From an uncultured Pirellula sp. (GTDB lineage Bacteria > Planctomycetota > Planctomycetia > Pirellulales > Pirellulaceae): a stretch of DNA of 64,000 bases. Below the pieces are notes generated by a model. It was not told the origin of the DNA, searched no databases, and saw only the letters and a list, made by a program, of their open reading frames with translations. The position numbers were made by a program, and so were the translations under genes. Below, piece after piece: positions 37,670 through 45,992 of the stretch; position 1 is the first letter of the stretch, and every line of letters starts with the position of its first letter. The DNA is taken from positions 1 through 64,000 of the forward strand of contig CAITIE010000119.1 in the NCBI GenBank assembly GCA_903892355.1. The letters are read 5' to 3'.

Positions 37670-38638
37670 ATGCCGAATTTCCGCACCAAACCGTTTGCGA
37701 TTTATCACGAGCACGAGCATTGGTTCCTGCCCCTCTTTGCGGAGCTCGACAAGCGGGGTTTACGGTATATTCGGCTCGATCCGCGCGCTCACTATTACGA
37801 TCCATCCGAGAAGGAGAGCCGTTATTCCCTAGTGTTCAATCGGATGAGCCCCTCCGCGTACCTGCGAGGAGGCCTTCAGGGTATGTTCTTTACCTTGAGC
37901 TGGCTGGACCATCTCGAGCGATTGAAGGTTCCCGTGGTGAACGGACTTTCGGCCTTTACGATGGAAACGAGCAAAGCGCGGCAATTGAATTTGCTGCAGA
38001 GTCTCGGCTTAGACTTCCCGAGGGCCATCGTGACCAACCATGCGTCCTGGGTACCGAAGGTCGCCGAAGAGTTGCGATTTCCTGTCGTGTTCAAAGCCAA
38101 TATCGGGGGGAGCGGTGCGGGGATTGTAAGGTTTGATTCCTTGGAATCGCTCGCGGGCGCTGCAGCCTCTGGAGGCCTTGACTTTGGCGTCGATCACACC
38201 GCGTTGGTTCAGGAATACGTACCTGCGCGCGGTGGTTATATTGTGCGCGTGGAGTTGCTTGGGGGGAAATTTTTGTATGCGATCAAAGTTTTTATCACCG
38301 GCGATACATTCAATCTTTGCCCTGCAGACATTTGCCAGCGAGCGGACGGGGTTGAATTGCAGAGGTCTGCTTGCCCGATCGACGCCCCGAAGACAGGCTT
38401 GAAGGTAGAGGCTTTTCAGCCGTCACCGGAGATCGTGGAGGCATGCGAACGGATCATGCAGCAGGCGGGAATCGACGTCGGCGGGATTGAGTTGATGATC
38501 GACGATCGTGATGGAACGGTGGTATATTACGATATCAACGCCCTCTCGAATTTCGTAGCGGACGGAATCAACGTCGTCGGTTTCGATCCCTTTGTGAAGC
38601 TGGTGGATTACCTCGAGTCCCGTGCGAGTTCGGCGTGA
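37670..38638 (+). CDS. ATP-grasp enzyme (RimK-like)
   Basis: About 322 residues. ATP-grasp features are visible: FPVVFKANIGGSGAGIVRF (nucleotide-binding Lys and Gly-rich loop, near 140-155 from this start), ALVQEYVPARGGYIVRVELLGGKFLYAIKV, and the metal-binding end GIELMIDDRDGTVVYYDINALSNF. It should ligate a carboxylate to an amine or thiol through an acyl-phosphate, cytoplasmic. The substrate is not deducible. The frame is open from 37574, but conservation starts at MPNFRTKPFAIYHEHEHW, so ATG 37670 is used. It lies 163 nt after the desulfurase gene and 90 nt before the flavin monooxygenase gene, all same strand. Confidence 0.85.
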   Translation: MPNFRTKPFAIYHEHEHWFLPLFAELDKRGLRYIRLDPRAHYYDPSEKESRYSLVFNRMSPSAYLRGGLQGMFFTLSWLDHLERLKVPVVNGLSAFTMETSKARQLNLLQSLGLDFPRAIVTNHASWVPKVAEELRFPVVFKANIGGSGAGIVRFDSLESLAGAAASGGLDFGVDHTALVQEYVPARGGYIVRVELLGGKFLYAIKVFITGDTFNLCPADICQRADGVELQRSACPIDAPKTGLKVEAFQPSPEIVEACERIMQQAGIDVGGIELMIDDRDGTVVYYDINALSNFVADGINVVGFDPFVKLVDYLESRASSA

Positions 38639-38728
38639 CAGCAACCGGATCCACGGTAAGCTACTCCTATCGTGACCGGTTAGTATCCATTGGATAATTG
38701 AAGTCAACGAATAAGGCTGATTCAGAAC

Positions 38729-39766
38729 ATGCGATTTGGTTATTGGCTTCCGGTATTCGGCGGCTGGCTCAGGAATGTCGACGATGAGCGCATGGAGGCG
38801 ACCTGGGATTATTCGAAGCGATTAGCCCAGCGCAGCGAAGAAATCGGTTTCGATTTGACGTTGGTCGCCGAGCTAAATTTGAACGACATCAAAGGAATAC
38901 GAGCTCCTTCGTTGGATGCATGGTCTACTGCCGCTGCGTTGACGGCGGTTACCAAGAGCCTTGAACTCATGGTAGCTGTTCGGCCTACCTTTCATAATCC
39001 AGCGCTGTTAGCGAAACAGGCTGCGAACATCGACCATATCGGTGGTGGTGGTCGGCTATCGCTCAACGTGGTATCGAGTTGGTGGAAGGATGAAGCGGAA
39101 AAGTATGCGGTCGAGTTCGAGCAGCACGATCGGCGGTATGATCGGACATCGGAATGGTTGGATGTGGTCGACGCACTTTGGAGTCGGGATGGTGTCGACT
39201 ACCAAGGAGATTTCTATCGACTTCGCGACTCCGTATTGCAACCTAAACCGTTGAGCAAACCTCGCCCGACGATCTATGCGGGGGGGGAGTCTGAAGCGGC
39301 AAAAGAGTTGATCTCGAGCAAGTGCGACGCATACGTCATGCACGGGGATTCTCCAGAGCGTGTCGGAGAAAAGATTGCGGACATGAGGCGTCGGCGCGAG
39401 CGCCATGGATTGCCCCCAATGATTTTCGGGGTAGCTGGCTATTCCATTGTTCGTGGTAGCGAGACTGAGTTAACTGCCGAGGTAACTCGAATTACCGACG
39501 TGCAGCAATCGAAGTCCGGGTATGAAAATTACCAACAGTGGCTTTCAGGCACCCAACTCGATCGCTCGGTGAGCCTGGCGGATTATTCAGTTAGCAACCG
39601 CGGACTCCAGGCTGGTCTGTTAGGCACGCCGGCCCAGGTGCAGGATCAAGTCGCGGCGTTTGAACGTGTCGGCGTGAATCTGCTGCTGTTGCAATGCAGC
39701 CCGCAACTCGAAGAGATGGAGCGGTTTTCAGAAGCGGTGATCACCCCGATGCGAGGGAAGACCTAA
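38729..39766 (+). CDS. LLM-class flavin monooxygenase (SsuD/SfnG-like)
   Basis: A 345-residue TIM-barrel luciferase-like protein. The start MRFGYWLPVFGGWLR, the segment DHIGGGGRLSLNVVSSWWKDEAE and the HDRRYDRTSEWLDVVDALW region are those of the SsuD (alkanesulfonate) and SfnG (dimethyl sulfone) group, which use reduced FMN and oxygen to release sulfite from organosulfur compounds. The substrate is not proven. It probably belongs to the transcription unit of the encapsulin, desulfurase and ATP-grasp genes, giving that locus a second sulfur-releasing enzyme. No flavin reductase gene is adjacent. Confidence 0.88.
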   Translation: MRFGYWLPVFGGWLRNVDDERMEATWDYSKRLAQRSEEIGFDLTLVAELNLNDIKGIRAPSLDAWSTAAALTAVTKSLELMVAVRPTFHNPALLAKQAANIDHIGGGGRLSLNVVSSWWKDEAEKYAVEFEQHDRRYDRTSEWLDVVDALWSRDGVDYQGDFYRLRDSVLQPKPLSKPRPTIYAGGESEAAKELISSKCDAYVMHGDSPERVGEKIADMRRRRERHGLPPMIFGVAGYSIVRGSETELTAEVTRITDVQQSKSGYENYQQWLSGTQLDRSVSLADYSVSNRGLQAGLLGTPAQVQDQVAAFERVGVNLLLLQCSPQLEEMERFSEAVITPMRGKT

Positions 39767-39814
39767 TCGGTTTCCCCCGCGTGGATGTTGGAGTGTTCAG
39801 AGTTTTGAAGCGAA

Positions 39815-41008
39815 CTAGGCAGCTTGGCGGAAAGCGCCGCTGACATAGAACGATTCAATGCCTTCGACAACCGCGTCCTGTTCGCTTTCGGTCAGTTCAG
39901 GATAGACCGGAAGATGAAGGATTTCTCTTGCAGCAGCTTCGGTATGGGGCAAGCATCCGAGACTGTATCCGAGGTCCGCAAAGCATTCTTGCATGTGGAG
40001 TGGAACAGGGTAGTAAATCTCGCAACCGATGCCTTGTTTGGCCAAGTGCTGTTTCAAAGCATCCCGGCGGCCGTAGGGTACCCGCACACCGTACTGATTC
40101 CAAACGTGCGTGGCTCGCTGGTCGTGGTATGGCAGCTGTAGCGTTTCGTGAAGCCGAGTGCTTTCGAAGAGAGCCGTATAGCGTTCGGCATGGTTTCGCC
40201 GGGCTGACGCATAAGCATCCAAGTGAGCGATCTTCACATTGAGGATTGCTGCTTGGATGGTATCCAAGCGGCTATTGATTCCGAGCAACTTGTGGTAATA
40301 ACGAGGTTGCATTCCGTGAGCAGCTAGCAAGCGAAGTTTCGCGGCGAGCGCGTCGTCGTTGCAGACGAGCATCCCACCATCACCCATCCCGCCAAGGTTT
40401 TTGGTTGGGTAGAAACTCAAGCAACCGGCGATCCCCCAGCTACCTGCAGGACGGCCATCCCACGCGGCTCCAATCGCTTGGGCCGCATCCTCGATCACGG
40501 GTATTCCATGTTGCCCGGCGATCTCGCAAATCTGGTCCATCGGAGCGCACTGTCCGAACAAGTGGACCGGAATAATAGCTCGCGTTCGGGATGTGATGCT
40601 CTCGCCGAGCGATTCGGGATCGATATTGTACGTTTCTGGATCGATGTCGACGAACACAGGTTCTGCCCCCAGCCGAGCAACAGCGCTGGCGGTGGCAAAG
40701 AACGTAAAGCTTGGAACAATCACTTCGTCCCCTGGTTGGATATCGAGCGCCATCAGCGCCAAAAGTAACGCATCACTACCAGATGCGCAACCGATCGCAT
40801 GCTTCGTCTGACTGAGACCGGCGACGGTGCACTCGAGTTCTCCGACCTCGGGGCCGTGAAGGAACCGACCACTGTCGACAACCCTACCGACAGCTTCCAT
40901 GATCTCGTCACGAAGAGGCCGATTCCCTCGCCCGACATCGAGCATGGGAACCGCTGTTGTCGGTGCCGATTGCTTTTCCGATGCTTGCGATGATTTATCC
41001 TTGCTCAT
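39815..41008 (-). CDS. DegT/DnrJ/EryC1/StrS-family aminotransferase
   Basis: About 397 residues. This fold-type I PLP enzyme has the family's GSDALLLALMALDI near 85, DAAQAIGAAWDG near 180, and the PLP lysine in SFYPTKNLGGMGDGGM near 210. Relatives aminate nucleotide-linked keto sugars for polysaccharide or glycan synthesis. I chose ATG 41008, which has GGGGGTTGGG immediately upstream, over the longer frame starting at 41062. It stands alone, convergent to the flavin monooxygenase gene. Three 14-nt direct repeats lie just upstream. Confidence 0.9.
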   Translation of the reverse strand: MSKDKSSQASEKQSAPTTAVPMLDVGRGNRPLRDEIMEAVGRVVDSGRFLHGPEVGELECTVAGLSQTKHAIGCASGSDALLLALMALDIQPGDEVIVPSFTFFATASAVARLGAEPVFVDIDPETYNIDPESLGESITSRTRAIIPVHLFGQCAPMDQICEIAGQHGIPVIEDAAQAIGAAWDGRPAGSWGIAGCLSFYPTKNLGGMGDGGMLVCNDDALAAKLRLLAAHGMQPRYYHKLLGINSRLDTIQAAILNVKIAHLDAYASARRNHAERYTALFESTRLHETLQLPYHDQRATHVWNQYGVRVPYGRRDALKQHLAKQGIGCEIYYPVPLHMQECFADLGYSLGCLPHTEAAAREILHLPVYPELTESEQDAVVEGIESFYVSGAFRQAA

Positions 41009-41032
41009 CCCAACCCCCATCCTTGGTTTGCT

Positions 41033-41074
41033 AGCGTTTGAAGTGCAGCGTTTGTAGTGCAACGGTTGAAGTGT
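41033..41074. repeat. Three imperfect 14-nt direct repeats upstream of the aminotransferase gene
   Basis: Units at 41033-41046, 41047-41060 and 41061-41074 share the pattern AGCGTTTGAAGTGC; the first two differ at one base, the third at four. They begin 25 nt before the aminotransferase start (minus strand), inside its expected 5' untranslated or promoter region. The remaining gap up to fliP (41297) shows no other feature. Confidence 0.7.
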
Positions 41075-41296
41075 TCCGGCACCACGTAACGTGGACCGTG
41101 GAGGTTACCCATTGGTGGGAGAGTGGGTCAAGTCGGATCGGGTGGGATTTCGGGGCGCAGTCGCGGTCAGTTCCGCTTGCGTCGCCCGCTGGAAATCATG
41201 TACATCCTTCCCTGATTGTCCATTTTCACCGCTGGTCATATTCAACAATGTCCAGTTTGAACGTTTGTTCCTTTCGCTGAAGCTTGCTGTATCGGC

Positions 41297-42289
41297 ATGA
41301 CAGATAACCCAACACAATCGAATCGTCGATGGGCGCTGCGGGTATGTAGCGTTTGCATGATTGTATGGGGGGCGTGGATCGGCGGAGCGAGGGAATCTTT
41401 AGGACAATCTCTTTCTGGTTCAACGGCGAGGACTCAGACAACGACTGGAGCGGGTCCTCGAGAGAGCGTGATTGGGAGAGCGCTTCGGAATCGTGACGGC
41501 GGTGCGGCCAAGCAAGCGGTTCGAGAGAATCTATCCGCAACGAACGCGGAGGACTCCGATCCAAAGAGTGCCGATGAATTGACGAAGACGCTGCTTGGCG
41601 GTCCGGACTTGTGGTTGAGTCCGAAAGGCTTGACCAGTTCCATGCAGATCGTCGCTCTTTTGACGATTCTGAGTGTGGCTCCGGCGATTCTTTTGATGAC
41701 GACCTGCTACATACGTGTCATCGTCGTCTTTGGATTGCTCAAGCAAGCGATGGGGACACAACAGTTGCCACCTAGTCAGGTGATCACGGCGATTTCGATC
41801 TTCATTACTATCTTTGTCATGGGTCCGGTATGGACATCGGTATACACCGATGCGATCGAGCCGTACACGGCGGAGGGAAGTAGCATGACAACGAGTGAGG
41901 CGTGGGATCGCGGTGTTGCACCGATACGTCAGTTTATGTCGCGTCAGATCGCGATGGCCAACAATTACGATGATGTCCATTTGTTTTACAGTCGCTACGC
42001 GCCCAGTAGTCCCACCCCAAAGAACTTTGACGAGGTTCCGTTGCAGGTCCTGTTGCCCGCGTACATGCTGAGCGAGCTGAAGACCGCCTTCATGATGGGC
42101 TTCCAAATCTATTTGCCATTTCTGATCTTGGATATCGTCATCGCGTCGGTCACCGTTTCGATGGGGATGATGATGTTGCCACCAGCGATGATTTCGATGC
42201 CATTCAAGCTACTGTTGTTTGTGTTGGTTGATGGCTGGAGATTGGTGGTGCAAATGCTGCTGGACAGCTTTGGTACCTTGCCGGTCTAA
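41297..42289 (+). CDS. fliP: Flagellar export gate protein FliP
   Basis: A 330-residue membrane protein of the flagellar type III export gate. The conserved core starts at about residue 105 ([39 protein letters not shown], FliP signature region), with later [26 protein letters not shown]. Ahead of it lies a hydrophobic segment at about 14-30, compatible with the cleavable signal peptide known for FliP, and a polar 70-residue region that makes the protein longer than the ~245 of E. coli. First gene of fliP-fliQ-fliR-flhB. Confidence 0.96.
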   Translation: MTDNPTQSNRRWALRVCSVCMIVWGAWIGGARESLGQSLSGSTARTQTTTGAGPRESVIGRALRNRDGGAAKQAVRENLSATNAEDSDPKSADELTKTLLGGPDLWLSPKGLTSSMQIVALLTILSVAPAILLMTTCYIRVIVVFGLLKQAMGTQQLPPSQVITAISIFITIFVMGPVWTSVYTDAIEPYTAEGSSMTTSEAWDRGVAPIRQFMSRQIAMANNYDDVHLFYSRYAPSSPTPKNFDEVPLQVLLPAYMLSELKTAFMMGFQIYLPFLILDIVIASVTVSMGMMMLPPAMISMPFKLLLFVLVDGWRLVVQMLLDSFGTLPV

Positions 42290-42329
42290 CAAATTCAGTC
42301 GCGAGTCGCCTAATAAGGAATCCCATCGC

Positions 42330-42605
42330 ATGGTTGTGCAAGACGCAGTCGATTTGGTACGCAACGCGATCATGATGTCGTTGATTATCGGGGCGCCATT
42401 GCTCGTGATCGGAATGCTTGTGGGATTGGCGATCGGTTTGATCCAGGCTCTCACGCAGATCCAAGATCAAACGGTTAGTACGGTACCGAAACTCGTTGCG
42501 ATGACTATCGCCATTGCGTTGGCACTTCCATGGATGACCGATCAAATGCTAGAGTATTCCCGCAACTTGATACGAGACATTCCAGCGTTGGTATCCCCCC
42601 GATAA
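42330..42605 (+). CDS. fliQ: Flagellar export gate protein FliQ
   Basis: A 91-residue protein with two membrane helices: ALVDLVRN-like VVQDAVDLVRNAIMMSL, then APLLVIGMLVGLAIGLIQALTQIQDQTVSTVPKLVA, which carries the conserved QAxTQIQDQTL-type motif of FliQ/SctS. The start ATG 42330 gives the usual family length; the longer frame that opens at 42219 only overlaps fliP. It lies 40 nt after fliP and 29 nt before fliR. Confidence 0.95.
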   Translation: MVVQDAVDLVRNAIMMSLIIGAPLLVIGMLVGLAIGLIQALTQIQDQTVSTVPKLVAMTIAIALALPWMTDQMLEYSRNLIRDIPALVSPR

Positions 42606-42634
42606 GGCAATCGTAGAGGGATAAGGGATCCAAC

Positions 42635-43489
42635 ATGGGCATCCTCGATTCGGTTTCGTCGACATTGTTCGGCCCGGTATGGACCTTTCTTTGCGTTTTG
42701 TGTCGTATTGGTCCTGTCTTGGCGATGATGCCACCGGTTCAGGGGGCAATGATTCCCAATCGTGTGAAGGTGATGCTGGCGTTGATGATTTCCGCTTCGC
42801 TGTCACCGATGGTGTGGTCTCAGACGTCGGATATGCCTCTTCACCTATTTGATTTGGTGGTAGCCCTTGCGAAAGAAATGCTGCTAGGTGCATTGTTTGG
42901 CACTTCGGTGATGTTGGTAATGGCTTGCTTGCAGGTAGGTGGTCAAGTCATCAGTTCGCTAAGCAGCATGGAAATGGCGCAGGCGGCGGATCCATCGACC
43001 CAGGAGACGGTTTCTGTAATCCAGCAGTTGATGTCCCTTTTTTCGATGGCGATGTTTGTTCTGTTGGGTGGTCATCGGATCATGATTGGCGCGTGTTTGG
43101 ACAGTTTTGCCTTCTATCATGCCGGTGAGGTGTTGGCCGAAGCAGATTGGTTGATGCACCTGCATGAGTTTGTCGGGCATGGTTTTTCGGTGGGCCTTCG
43201 AGCATCGGCACCAGCTGCGATCGCACTGCTACTAGCCAATTTTGTGACGGCGCTGATCGGCCGCACGCTACCTCAATTGAACATTATGGCGGTCGGGTTC
43301 AACATCAATGTGCTGGTAATGATGTTAGTGTTGGGACTGACGGTGGCAAGTGTCGGCTGGGTTTTTCAGAACGAGCTTGCCGAGTGGGTTGAACGGACCG
43401 TGGATTTGTTTCCTCGCGCGGTCGCACACGGCCTGCAGGACCCGGTTCCAAGCATGCATTCGGAAAGGCTAGCGTTCCGGAATGGCTGA
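42635..43489 (+). CDS. fliR: Flagellar export gate protein FliR
   Basis: A 284-residue polytopic membrane protein. The pattern FLCVLCRIGPVLAMMPP at the start, then AKEMLLGALFGTSVMLVMACLQVGGQVIS and the late PQLNIMAVGFNINVLVMMLVLG, is that of FliR/SctT. It forms the export gate core with FliP and FliQ. Its 3' end overlaps flhB by 8 nt, indicating coupled translation. Confidence 0.95.
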   Translation: MGILDSVSSTLFGPVWTFLCVLCRIGPVLAMMPPVQGAMIPNRVKVMLALMISASLSPMVWSQTSDMPLHLFDLVVALAKEMLLGALFGTSVMLVMACLQVGGQVISSLSSMEMAQAADPSTQETVSVIQQLMSLFSMAMFVLLGGHRIMIGACLDSFAFYHAGEVLAEADWLMHLHEFVGHGFSVGLRASAPAAIALLLANFVTALIGRTLPQLNIMAVGFNINVLVMMLVLGLTVASVGWVFQNELAEWVERTVDLFPRAVAHGLQDPVPSMHSERLAFRNG

Positions 43490-44570
43490 TTCGGCGGGTG
43501 ATAAGAAGCATGAAGCGACCGAGTATCGCCGCCGAAAAGCGCGCGAGGAGGGGAATGTTGCGCGCAGCCAAGACCTCGGTTCGGCAGCGCTGCTGTTGGT
43601 CGGTGTGATCTTGCTCGATACGACCGGTCCTGGCATCTTCCAAGCTTTGTCAGAGATCCTGAGAGAGCAACTGCGAGAACCGTATGATTGGGCGACCGAT
43701 CCGCGTACGTGGATGAATCGAATGCTTTTGATAGCCTCGAAAAGCTCCCTCGCCTTGCTGCCATTGTTTGGCGGTGTGCTACTGACCTCCATCTTGGTGC
43801 ACTACGCACAAGTCGGCTCGTTATGGCTGCCAGATAAACTGATACCCGATTGGAACCGAATCAATCCTCTGAGTGGATTGCAGCGGATTTTTTCCATCCT
43901 GAATGCATCGCGATTAGGATTCGGATTGATCAAAATTGGATTGGTGGTAGGGTTGCTCGCGATGGGGGTGTGGTCGCGTTGGGATGAGATCCTGGCGCTC
44001 GGAGGGGCAAGCCTTGAAACTGTCTCGCAGTTTGTATGGCAGACCATGATCTCGTTGTGTCGCACGGTTGCTGTGGCGCTTTTGATTTTGTCGGTGGTCG
44101 ATTATGCCATTCAGCGATGGAAGTATGAGCAGGATTTGCGCATGACGGATGAGGAGATGCGTGAAGAGTACAAAATGACCCAAGGGGATCCGCATACAAA
44201 AGCGCGTCGCCGACGTGTTCAGCGGGAATTAGCGAACCAGCGATTGAACTCGGATGTACCCAAAGCGGACGTAGTAGTTACCAACCCAACAGAGTTGGCG
44301 ATTGCACTCAAATACGATCCATTGACGATGAAGGCGCCGATCGTGCTTGCCAAAGGGGCGAACCTCGTCGCGGCTCGTATCCGTAAGATCGCCCTCCAGC
44401 ACGGAATTCCGATCGTCGAACGCAAGCCGCTAGCACAAGCGTTGTTCAAACAAGTGGATATTGGCAAGCCGATTCCGGTGACCGAGTATGCAGCGGTCGC
44501 TGAAGTGCTGAAATATGTATACCAAGTGCAAGGCCGTAAGTTGCCGGATCTCGAACGGATGGCGAGTTAA
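43482..44570 (+). CDS. flhB: Flagellar export switch protein FlhB (altered autocleavage motif)
   Basis: A 362-residue protein. It begins with the FlhB hallmark KKHEATEYRRRKAREEGNVARSQDL. Four membrane helices span about 33-215, followed by the linker and cytoplasmic FlhBc domain with ALKYDPLTMKAPIVLAKG and VERKPLAQALFKQVDIGKPIP. The self-cleavage tetrapeptide that is normally NPTH reads N268-P-T-E271: the Asn-Pro bond is kept, the histidine is replaced. It controls the rod/hook to filament substrate switch. Last gene of the cluster; flhA does not follow here. Confidence 0.95.
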   Translation: MADSAGDKKHEATEYRRRKAREEGNVARSQDLGSAALLLVGVILLDTTGPGIFQALSEILREQLREPYDWATDPRTWMNRMLLIASKSSLALLPLFGGVLLTSILVHYAQVGSLWLPDKLIPDWNRINPLSGLQRIFSILNASRLGFGLIKIGLVVGLLAMGVWSRWDEILALGGASLETVSQFVWQTMISLCRTVAVALLILSVVDYAIQRWKYEQDLRMTDEEMREEYKMTQGDPHTKARRRRVQRELANQRLNSDVPKADVVVTNPTELAIALKYDPLTMKAPIVLAKGANLVAARIRKIALQHGIPIVERKPLAQALFKQVDIGKPIPVTEYAAVAEVLKYVYQVQGRKLPDLERMAS

Positions 44571-44673
44571 TGCTCGCTAGCCATGGGCGGGACGTCGATC
44601 GCTGATATTCCTTTCCTCACAACAACCCGCCGGAATATTTTCCCTAGAACCTACAACGCGACCGCTGCGAGGT

Positions 44674-44705
44674 TCTATTCTTGCGATTCGATCGCCTCGA
44701 ATAGA
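44674..44705 (+). other. Stem-loop between flhB and the GH5-like gene
   Basis: The outer arms 44674-44680 and 44699-44705 (7 bp) and inner arms 44683-44686 and 44692-44695 (4 bp) form an interrupted hairpin, without a following T run. It could stabilise an mRNA end or be chance. Confidence 0.35.
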
Positions 44706-44776
44706 TACGGGGCTTGTTTCGGATACAATCGTCTCGTCGTTAGACTCATGCTCCAAACGTCGAGGTACGAAGTCCC

Positions 44777-45970
44777 ATGAATATTGCTATTCCATCAAAA
44801 CACACGGCGCTCGTTCAGAGCGCACAGGCCCAATCGTTGCGAATCGCAAGCTCCATTGCGATCCTGGTTATTTGCATTTGCTCATCAGCGGTAAGCTGGT
44901 CCCAAGAGCGATGGACGGTGGAGCAAGCGAAAAAGTGGCAGGAAGAACGAGGTTGGTTGGTGGGTGCAAACTACCTCCCCGCGTATGCGATCAACCAACT
45001 TGAGATGTGGCAGATTGGTACCTACGATCCTGAGCGCATCGACAAAGAGCTAGGCTGGGCGCAAAGCCTCGGATTCAATTCCATGCGAGTCTTTCTGCAT
45101 GATCTTTTGTGGACCGGTGACGGAAAGGATTTGACTGAGCGCATGGATCAGTTCCTTGCGATAGCTGCCAAGCATAAGATCGGGATCGTTTTCGTCCCCT
45201 TCGACTCGGTGTGGGATCCGCAGCCTGTTGCAGGCAAGCAACGAGATCCTAAGCGAGGAGTTCACAATAGTGGTTGGGTGCAGAGCCCGGGAGCATCGAT
45301 CCTTGGGGATCCTGCAAAGCATGTCATGATGAAGCCTTACTTGCAGGGTATCCTTCGTCGGTTCAAGGACGATCCGCGGATTCAGGCTTGGGATTTGGTC
45401 AATGAACTCGATAACGACAATGCAAATAGCTATGGCCGCGATGGAACGAAGACCGAATTGCCCAATAAGGCTGAGATGGGAACATTGTTCGCAAAGAGGT
45501 GCTTTGAGTGGGCGAGGGAAGTCAACCCTTCGCAGCCGCTAACATGCGGCGTTTGGATCGGACTTTGGGAGGATGAGAGCAAGCTGAGTCCCATGGAAAA
45601 ATTATGCCTAGAGCAGTCCGACATCATCACGTTCCATAATTATGGAGACGGAGAAAGCTTGAAGCGAGCTGTCAAGTCATTGAGCCGATACGATCGGCCT
45701 GTCCTATGCACCGAGTATATGGCGCGAGGCAATAATAGCTTGTTCGACCCCAACTTGCAGGTTCTCAAGGATCTCAATGTTGGTGCTCACAACTGGGGAT
45801 TTGTCGATGGCAAGAGCCAAACCATTTATCCATGGGACAGCTGGCAGAAGCCCTATGACAAAGAACCCGAGTTGTGGTTCCACGACATCTTCCGACGCGA
45901 TGGCACACCCTACCGTGAGAGTGAAGTGGAGTACATTCGCGGTGTTGTCATAGGCAAAAAGAAAAAGTAG
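44777..45970 (+). CDS. Secreted GH5-like glycoside hydrolase (cellulase/mannanase fold)
   Basis: A 397-residue protein. A signal peptide ends near residue 43 (SSAVSWSQE). The mature part is a TIM barrel: GWLVGANYLPAYAI, LGFNSMRVFLHDLLW, then the acid/base glutamate in AWDLVNELDND (near 215) and the likely nucleophile glutamate in PVLCTEYMARG (near 315). This is the clan GH-A arrangement, here closest to GH5 or a near relative. It should cut beta-linked polysaccharide outside the cytoplasm; the exact substrate is unknown. It is a single gene, convergent with the PHP-domain gene. Confidence 0.8.
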   Translation: MNIAIPSKHTALVQSAQAQSLRIASSIAILVICICSSAVSWSQERWTVEQAKKWQEERGWLVGANYLPAYAINQLEMWQIGTYDPERIDKELGWAQSLGFNSMRVFLHDLLWTGDGKDLTERMDQFLAIAAKHKIGIVFVPFDSVWDPQPVAGKQRDPKRGVHNSGWVQSPGASILGDPAKHVMMKPYLQGILRRFKDDPRIQAWDLVNELDNDNANSYGRDGTKTELPNKAEMGTLFAKRCFEWAREVNPSQPLTCGVWIGLWEDESKLSPMEKLCLEQSDIITFHNYGDGESLKRAVKSLSRYDRPVLCTEYMARGNNSLFDPNLQVLKDLNVGAHNWGFVDGKSQTIYPWDSWQKPYDKEPELWFHDIFRRDGTPYRESEVEYIRGVVIGKKKK

Positions 45971-45992
45971 ACGATCGGAAATCGGGGGCTAG

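Noticed and set aside
44571-44776. flhA expected after flhB
   Set aside because: The 206-nt gap and the following gene (GH5-like) contain no flhA; it must be elsewhere in the genome.
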